Positions 5,927-10,288 of a DNA stretch of 10,288 nt are shown here, piece by piece. Both the position numbers and the translations under genes were made by a program. Position 1 is the stretch's first letter. Every line of letters begins with the position of its first letter. The notes below the pieces were generated by a model. That model made no database searches. It was not told the DNA's origin and saw only the letters and a list, made by a program, of their open reading frames with translations. Location: the NCBI GenBank assembly GCA_028285035.1, contig JANQQF010000021.1:1-10288 (forward strand), read 5' to 3'. The DNA comes from Phycisphaerae bacterium (GTDB taxonomy: Bacteria > Chloroflexota > Anaerolineae > 4572-78 > J111).

Positions 5927-6616
5927 ATGGCAGAACAAAAAATTACAGTTCAAAAAGATGGTCCTTATCTTGTTTCGGGTGATGTTGATCTAATTCGTAA
6001 GAAACAGATTGCTTCTGAACACGGCGAGCCGATGACGTGGGAAAAAATCGAGGAACTCGAAGGCAAAGATGTTTATGCCTTATGCCGGTGTGGCGCCTCC
6101 AACAACAAACCATTTTGTGATGGAACGCACTATACGACTGGCTTTGATGGCACAGAAACGGCGGCCACTGACACCTTTGAAGATCGAAAAATCGTTGAAG
6201 CCGGGAGCACCAATATCGTCGTCAAACGAGATTATTCAATTTGCGCCGAGTCAGGCTTCTGTGGGCATCGTCTAGCCAATATTCAAAAATTGGCGGCCCA
6301 AACCGACGACTCAATCGTGCGAGCGCAAGTAATGGCGATGGTCGAACGCTGTCCCTCCGGCTCATACACCTACTCACTGTCAGAAGATACGGCTGACATT
6401 GAGCCTGATTTGCCCAAACAAGTGGCAGTGACTACCGAGATGACCTCCGACGGCCCCATCGCTGGACCATTGTGGGTGTCGGGTAAAATCGAGATTGAGC
6501 GGGCCGATGGAGAGCCGATGGAAGTTCGCAATCGCGTTACGCTTTGTCGCTGTGGACTATCAAAAAACAAACCTTTGTGTGATGGCACCCATCGGGCAGA
6601 AAACGTCACAGAATAA
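5927..6616 (+). CDS. Double CDGSH iron-sulfur protein with a central divergent 4Fe-4S domain
   Basis: A 229-residue protein with three probable cluster sites. The first CDGSH motif runs from C53-R-C55 to C64-D-G-T-H68. The second runs from C207-R-C209 to C218-D-G-T-H222. Each supplies the 3Cys-1His ligand set of a labile [2Fe-2S] cluster, as in mitoNEET. Between them, residues about 97-148 look like the divergent mono-cluster 4Fe-4S domain (Fer4_19 type), with C106, C112 and C142 (ERCPSGS). The pieces before each CDGSH motif are similar (DGP...VSG, GEPM), suggesting internal duplication. The family is usually linked to redox sensing or electron and cluster transfer; no reaction is established here. 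An in-frame ATG at 5849 overlaps the previous stop, but AAAGGAGAA lies 6 bases before the ATG at 5927, and only from there does family-like sequence begin. It is the last gene of the probable MarR-controlled operon. Confidence 0.93.
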   Translation: MAEQKITVQKDGPYLVSGDVDLIRKKQIASEHGEPMTWEKIEELEGKDVYALCRCGASNNKPFCDGTHYTTGFDGTETAATDTFEDRKIVEAGSTNIVVKRDYSICAESGFCGHRLANIQKLAAQTDDSIVRAQVMAMVERCPSGSYTYSLSEDTADIEPDLPKQVAVTTEMTSDGPIAGPLWVSGKIEIERADGEPMEVRNRVTLCRCGLSKNKPLCDGTHRAENVTE

Positions 6617-6640
6617 AAAAGAATTCAGATCCCCCCTAAT

Positions 6641-6673
6641 CACTGGTACCGACGCTCTGCGCCGGTACTAGTG
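6641..6673 (+). terminator. Strong hairpin after the efflux/redox operon, possible terminator
   Basis: Arms CACTGGTACCGACGC (6641-6655) and GCGCCGGTACTAGTG (6659-6673) pair at 13 of 15 positions, plus one G-U and one A-C, around a TCT triloop. It lies 24 bases after the CDGSH stop. No U-tract follows, so it is either a non-canonical terminator, a 3'-end stabiliser or a DNA-level site. Confidence 0.45.
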
Positions 6674-6679
6674 AACAAT

Positions 6680-6724
6680 GACCTACTTGACTGTTGACTA
6701 ACCAAGTTATTACTCAAGTAGGTC
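6680..6724. repeat. Inverted repeat with perfect 11-bp arms upstream of the PIG-L gene
   Basis: GACCTACTTGA (6680-6690) and TCAAGTAGGTC (6714-6724) are perfect reverse complements around a 23-base centre, which itself holds a small TAAC-CAA-GTTA stem. It ends about 30 bases before the extended -10 box of the next gene. It could be a regulator site for that promoter or a second transcript-end structure. No T-run follows. Confidence 0.5.
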
Positions 6725-6752
6725 TTATGATTCTGCGTGCTTATAGAGTCGA

Positions 6753-6761
6753 TGGTATAAT
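6753..6761 (+). promoter_or_regulatory. Extended -10 promoter of the PIG-L gene
   Basis: TGGTATAAT combines a perfect TATAAT (6756-6761) with the TGn extension, which can work without a good -35; none is seen near 6733. The predicted start near 6768 leaves a leader of about 65 bases. Confidence 0.6.
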
Positions 6762-6833
6762 TTTTCCTCATCAATCAGCCCAAAATCTAATGTGGCGGTT
6801 AAGCACGCTTTTACCAATGGAGACAAGTAATCT

Positions 6834-7673
6834 ATGCGAAAACTAATGGCAATCTTTGCCCATCCTGATGATGAAGGTGCTATCGGCGGCACGCTGGCCC
6901 ACTATGCCAGCCAAGGCGTCGAAGTCACCCTCGTCTGTGCCACCCGAGGCGAGGTCGGCGAAATCTCTGACCCAGCACTGGCAACCCCGGAAACCCTGCC
7001 CCAAGTGCGCACCACCGAACTGGAAGCCGCCTGTGAAATTTTGGGCATCCACAACCTACGCTTTTTGGATTACCGCGACTCAGGAATGGAAAATACGCCA
7101 CCAAACGAGGACCCTCGGGCCTTGATTCAAGCTGATCCTGAAGAAGCAATCGGACGCATTGTCGCCCTCATCCGTGAACTCAAGCCCGATGTGGTTGTCA
7201 CCTTTGAGCCATATGGTTGGTACGGCCACCCTGATCACCGGGCGGTCTATCGGCTCGCTACCGCCGCTTATGAAAAAGCCAGTCAGGCGGACGCATACCC
7301 CGATTTAGGTGAGCCTTGGCAGCCACAACGCTTATTTTACGCGGTCCTGCTCGCCAGTAACTTTAAGAAGATGATCGATTACCTCAAGGCGCAAGGGCTG
7401 GCCGAGGAGATGGAAGCGCTTGAACCCAAAGATTTTCAGTATGAGACCGACGCTCAAGTGACGCACAAGCTAGATACGACCGCTTGGTTTGAAACCAACC
7501 AACGAGCGATGTTGGCTCACCAAACTCAGTTCGGTGAGGATAACTTTTTTCGAAAAATCCCAGAAGATGCCGCCAGACAAATGTGGGGGTATGAGCATTT
7601 TATTTTGGTTCAGCCGACACCAGATGATGACCTGCGCTCCAAGAACGCAACGGATTTGTTTGAGGGAACGTAA
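6834..7673 (+). CDS. PIG-L/LmbE-family Zn-dependent deacetylase (MshB/Mca/BshB-like)
   Basis: A 279-residue hydrolase that removes an acyl group from an N-acyl amino sugar or amide conjugate. The N-terminal AHPDDE motif (9-14) gives metal ligands H10 and D13 and the general base D12. HPDH (132-135) gives the third ligand, H135, by analogy with MshB. TRGEVGE (38-44) and the LAHQTQF stretch near residue 228 are also family features. Length and motif order fit MshB and Mca (mycothiol pathway), BshB (bacillithiol) and many unassigned relatives. No thiol-biosynthesis gene is near, so the substrate is open. No signal peptide is visible. GGAGA lies 10 bases before the ATG. An extended -10 promoter precedes it, so it is probably transcribed apart from the upstream operon. 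Confidence 0.93.
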   Translation: MRKLMAIFAHPDDEGAIGGTLAHYASQGVEVTLVCATRGEVGEISDPALATPETLPQVRTTELEAACEILGIHNLRFLDYRDSGMENTPPNEDPRALIQADPEEAIGRIVALIRELKPDVVVTFEPYGWYGHPDHRAVYRLATAAYEKASQADAYPDLGEPWQPQRLFYAVLLASNFKKMIDYLKAQGLAEEMEALEPKDFQYETDAQVTHKLDTTAWFETNQRAMLAHQTQFGEDNFFRKIPEDAARQMWGYEHFILVQPTPDDDLRSKNATDLFEGT

Positions 7674-7717
7674 GCGTTTATAGCGTTTGTAGAGTTTATA
7701 GAGTTCGTAGGGTTTTG
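7673..7717 (+). repeat. Degenerate 9-bp tandem array, five units
   Basis: Consecutive units are AGCGTTTAT (7673), AGCGTTTGT (7682), AGAGTTTAT (7691), AGAGTTCGT (7700) and AGGGTTTTG (7709). A sixth decayed unit, AGACTTTGC (7719), is possible after one inserted base. The array begins at the last base of the PIG-L stop codon. There is no dyad symmetry, so it is not a terminator stem. Confidence 0.7.
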
Positions 7718-7755
7718 CAGACTTTGCGAACTTTTTAATTTTCTTTGAGACCTTT

Positions 7756-7778
7756 GTGGTTTGTCTATTTCAGACCAC
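7756..7778 (+). other. Short hairpin between the PIG-L and LtrA genes
   Basis: GTGGTTTG (7756-7763) and CAGACCAC (7771-7778) form an 8-bp stem with one G-U pair and a 7-base loop. No U-run follows. It lies 45 bases before the LtrA start and may be a weak terminator or a leader structure. TTGTCT (7761) and TAAACT (7785) overlap it as a poor candidate promoter. Confidence 0.3.
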
Positions 7779-7822
7779 TTAAACTAAACTGTGGGACCAA
7801 AAATTTCGAGGAGAGAAAATCA

Positions 7823-9013
7823 ATGACCCACCCATTGTGGCAACCCCCAATATTACACACAAAATGGCATGAACGGCATGGAGAAGAACGCAAAGTTGGT
7901 TGGCTTGAGCTATTTTATGATTTAGTCTATGTCGCCACCCTAATCCAACTTGGGAATCGGTTAAGTGATGATGTATCAGTAACGGGCTTTGTCCATTTTG
8001 TGCTGCTGTTCATCCCTATTTGGTGGTCCTGGACCGGAGTTACCTTTTATGTCAATCGCTATGTGGTGGATGATGTCCCGCATCGCATTTTAATATTCTT
8101 TCAAATCCTCGGCATTGCAACGTTAGGCCTCAGTATTGCTGGTGCCTTTGAGGATTTAACCAACCAATTTGCCGGATCCTACATTTTTATTCGCCTCATC
8201 ATGATTGTCCTTTATATGCGGGCGGGTCACCACATTCCCGAAGCTAGAAATGTCACCAATCATTTTGCGCGTGGGTTCGCCTTTGCCCTCGTATTCTGGA
8301 TCATCTCTCTATTTGTTCCAGCCCCACTTAAATTTCTCCTGTGGGGCATCGGGATGTTCGTCGATATCACGGTTCCCTTCACAATGAATAAAGAAACCCG
8401 ATCAGCTAGCCCTCCTGATATCCCCCATATGTCGGAACGTTACGGTATCTTCACAATTATCGTTTTGGGTGAGTCATTTGTAAAAATTCTGGATGAAGCC
8501 GCAGGCCAAGCCGTAGGGGTATGGGCTATTGTCTGGAGCGTCTTTGGAGTTGCCGTCGTAAGCTGTTTGTGGTGGCTTTACTTTGATGATGTTGTCGACC
8601 AAGTCATAAAAGGAAAGGGCGGTATTGGCACATTTGTCTGGGTTTACAGTCACCTGCCCTTTGCCATCGGCTTGACCGCCTTTGGCGTCGCCGCCAAAAA
8701 AGTCTTCATCCAGCCCCACTTTGAGCCACTCACCAAAAAGTACATGCTACTATATGTCACAGCAATTATCATCTACCTCATCTCGATTGCCCTCATTGAC
8801 CTTGTCACGGAGCGTGAAGATGAAGACGAGTTGGACAACTTACATCGGGCCTACTGGCGCTTTGGGGCTGCCGCCGCGGTCTTAGCGATTGGTATTGGTG
8901 GTTACTTCGTCGGGATGACCTCGATGATATTCATTATTTTGATAGCTGCTGTTTTTATCATTCAGGTGTGGGTTGATTTGCCGGAGCGAGCATCACCTCA
9001 AAGCCTGAGCTAA
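7823..9013 (+). CDS. ltrA: LtrA-family (low temperature requirement protein A) membrane protein
   Basis: A 396-residue protein with many hydrophobic segments, placed in the cytoplasmic membrane. The family hallmarks appear in order: WLELFYDLVYV (27-37), FYVNRY (75-80), ERYGIFTIIVLGES (205-218), WWLYFD (250-255) and YSHLPF (275-280). The name comes from a Listeria mutant unable to grow in the cold; the biochemical function of the family is not established. An acidic stretch, REDEDELD (331-338), lies between late helices. The frame is open back to a TTG at 7745, but that extension is rich in unlikely codons and overlaps a hairpin. GAGGAG sits 9 bases before the ATG at 7823, where the family-like N-terminus begins. 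The 3' end overlaps the convergent trans-sulfuration gene by 21 bases. The symbol reflects family membership, not demonstrated function. Confidence 0.92.
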   Translation: MTHPLWQPPILHTKWHERHGEERKVGWLELFYDLVYVATLIQLGNRLSDDVSVTGFVHFVLLFIPIWWSWTGVTFYVNRYVVDDVPHRILIFFQILGIATLGLSIAGAFEDLTNQFAGSYIFIRLIMIVLYMRAGHHIPEARNVTNHFARGFAFALVFWIISLFVPAPLKFLLWGIGMFVDITVPFTMNKETRSASPPDIPHMSERYGIFTIIVLGESFVKILDEAAGQAVGVWAIVWSVFGVAVVSCLWWLYFDDVVDQVIKGKGGIGTFVWVYSHLPFAIGLTAFGVAAKKVFIQPHFEPLTKKYMLLYVTAIIIYLISIALIDLVTEREDEDELDNLHRAYWRFGAAAAVLAIGIGGYFVGMTSMIFIILIAAVFIIQVWVDLPERASPQSLS

Positions 9014-10108
9014 ATCCTCAATCAAATCATCAGGATGTTCCAAGCCGACGGAGACACGCAGGAGATCAATCGGCGTCTTAGATCCCTCACCCTCGGCGGG
9101 TGCACGATGTTCAATCAGGCTTTCAACCCCGCCGAGACTGGTCGCTTTGGCGAAAATTTGGGTACGATTAACGATAGCGTCTGCGGCGTCAAAGCCGCCG
9201 TTGACCTGCACCGAGAGCATCCCGCCGAAATCTCGCATTTGGCGTTTAGCCACTTCGTAGCCGGGGTGGCTTTCGAGGCCAGGGTAATGAACCGTGTGGA
9301 CTTTGGGATGATCGGCCAGGAAGTGGGCCACCTTTTTAGCATTTTCACAGTGGCCGCGCATGCGATAGGGCAGGGTGCGGATGCCGCGCAACAGTAGCCA
9401 GCAATCAAAGCCGCTGGGCACACCACCGCCGATGCCTTGCATCTCCCGCATCGTTTCAAAGAAGCTGTCTTCGGCTTTGGCGATAATTATCCCGCCGGTC
9501 AGATCACTATGTCCCCCCAAATATTTGGTCGTCGAGTGCACAACGAGGTCGGCCCCCAATTCGAGGGGCGATTGCAGCATCGGGGTGGCCCAGGTGCCAT
9601 CCACCCCGACGAGCGCCCCCGCTTCGTGAGCAATATCGGCCACAGCCGTAATGTCAGTAATCTTGAGCATCGGGTTAGAGGGTGTTTCTATCCAAACGAT
9701 CCGAGTGGTCGGTTTGACAGCAGCTTTAACCGCAGCCAAGTCGGTCATATCGACCAAGGTATGCTCCAACCCCCACCGAGCCAAAATGCCAGTCACCAAC
9801 TCCCGAACACCAAAGTAGGTGTCATCTGGCAAAATCACATGATCATCTTTCGCCAGCGATTGGAAGACACCGGCCACGGCGGCCATCCCTGAGCCAAAGG
9901 CGATGGCTCCCGCCCCACCTTCTAGTTCTGCCAAACAGGTTTCAAGGGCTTGCCGATTAGGATTACCTGTTCGAGAGTAGACAAAATCACCTTCATTTCC
10001 CCGTACGTATGTTGTACTCAAATGAATCGGCGTCATCACAGCGCCGATGTATGGATCGGGATCGCGCCCGGCCTGAATGGCAATTGTTTCGATATGTCGT
10101 TTTGGCAT
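8993..10108 (-). CDS. PLP-dependent trans-sulfuration enzyme (cystathionine gamma-synthase / beta- or gamma-lyase family)
   Basis: A 371-residue cytosolic enzyme of the Cys/Met metabolism PLP family, slightly shorter than the usual 380-400. Y44-S-R46 (YSRTGNP) binds the cofactor phosphate of the partner subunit. FGSGMAA (71-77) is the phosphate loop. D170 should hold the PLP ring nitrogen. K195 in HSTTKYLGGHSD (191-202) is the Schiff-base lysine. SLGGVESL (324-331) and RVSVGLEHPDDL (351-362) carry the substrate-carboxylate residues. Where relatives usually read DNT(F/W)ATP, this one reads DGTWATP. The family members (synthase, lyases, methionine gamma-lyase) cannot be separated on these motifs, so no symbol is given. 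AAGGA lies 7 bases before the ATG. It is transcribed towards and overlaps the LtrA gene, with no linked sulfur-metabolism gene in view. Confidence 0.93.
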   Translation of the reverse strand: MPKRHIETIAIQAGRDPDPYIGAVMTPIHLSTTYVRGNEGDFVYSRTGNPNRQALETCLAELEGGAGAIAFGSGMAAVAGVFQSLAKDDHVILPDDTYFGVRELVTGILARWGLEHTLVDMTDLAAVKAAVKPTTRIVWIETPSNPMLKITDITAVADIAHEAGALVGVDGTWATPMLQSPLELGADLVVHSTTKYLGGHSDLTGGIIIAKAEDSFFETMREMQGIGGGVPSGFDCWLLLRGIRTLPYRMRGHCENAKKVAHFLADHPKVHTVHYPGLESHPGYEVAKRQMRDFGGMLSVQVNGGFDAADAIVNRTQIFAKATSLGGVESLIEHRAPAEGEGSKTPIDLLRVSVGLEHPDDLIEDLAQALR

Positions 10109-10145
10109 CGTGTTGTCCTTAAAATTTAGTGAACCATTTAAAGTA

Positions 10146-10174
10146 AAAATAGATAAAGGTAGATCGAATTTGAA
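10146..10174 (-). promoter_or_regulatory. Weak candidate promoter for the trans-sulfuration gene
   Basis: On the minus strand TTCAAA (10174-10169) is followed after 17 bases by TATTTT (10151-10146), 4 of 6 matches each. It is correctly placed 38 bases before the ATG, but this AT-rich stretch makes such matches easy. Confidence 0.22.
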
Positions 10175-10183
10175 TTTAGGAGA

Positions 10184-10232
10184 TTAGAGATTAAACGTGT
10201 TCCGCAATAAGGTTTAGAGATCAGATGTTCCG
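10184..10232. repeat. Imperfect direct repeat, 30-base spacing
   Basis: TTAGAGAT...TGTTCCG occurs at 10184-10204 and again at 10214-10232. Eight and seven bases are identical around a variable centre that differs by two bases. It lies in the gap upstream of the trans-sulfuration gene. I see no coding frame in 10109-10288 on either strand. Confidence 0.35.
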
Positions 10233-10288
10233 GTTTTACAGCGAATTTGAGGATTTACCAAAGATTTTCATTCGATCCATCCCTCAAT

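Noticed and set aside
7745..7822. An N-terminal extension of the LtrA protein from a TTG codon
   Set aside because: It lacks a ribosome-binding site, overlaps a hairpin, and the GAGGAG before 7823 marks the real start.
9437..9892. A 151-codon plus-strand open frame
   Set aside because: It is antisense to the trans-sulfuration enzyme, whose catalytic motifs lie on the other strand.

Overview
The window looks like a chromosomal stretch of a free-living bacterium of moderate GC content. I infer Chloroflexota (Anaerolineae-like). The grounds are the mixture of families: an ABC substrate-binding protein with a LysM-like N-terminus, an MshB/LmbE-type PIG-L deacetylase, LtrA, and a CDGSH/4Fe-4S fusion protein. 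This rests on recall of similar proteins, not on a marker gene. I see no rRNA, tRNA, CRISPR array, transposase, integrase or phage gene.

Left block, minus strand (1-2654). A GntR/FCD regulator is followed by a beta-hydroxyacid dehydrogenase (3-hydroxyisobutyrate/tartronate-semialdehyde reductase superfamily), then the start of a periplasmic branched-chain-amino-acid-type ABC substrate-binding protein that runs off the left edge. The layout suggests a small uptake and catabolism locus for an organic acid or amino acid. The GntR promoter (TTGACA-16-TATCCT) is overlapped and followed by nested palindromes, as expected for autoregulation.

Central block, plus strand (2698-6673). A MarR regulator with its own promoter precedes a probable four-gene operon: a 12-helix MFS efflux pump, an NmrA-like NAD(P)-binding protein, an unrecognised 145-residue protein, and a CDGSH / divergent 4Fe-4S / CDGSH protein. 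Nearly the same 18-bp palindrome (TAGTTCAT-NN-ATGAACTA) lies over the marR transcription start and again just upstream of the MFS gene. This is direct sequence evidence for one MarR regulon controlling itself and the efflux operon. Together the genes resemble a stress module responding to a toxic or redox-active small molecule: sense, export, then NADPH- and Fe-S-linked redox functions. A strong hairpin at 6641-6673 lies after the last gene.

Right block (6680-10288). A PIG-L/LmbE Zn-dependent deacetylase has its own extended -10 promoter. An LtrA-family membrane protein follows, and a PLP-dependent trans-sulfuration enzyme lies on the opposite strand. The last two genes converge and overlap by 21 bp.

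Several long open frames begin at TTG or upstream ATG codons. The Shine-Dalgarno positions support shorter starts, and those are the coordinates given here. Two short degenerate tandem arrays (16-bp units at 1861-1920, 9-bp units at 7673-7717) begin exactly at stop codons and are the most unusual non-coding structures in the window.
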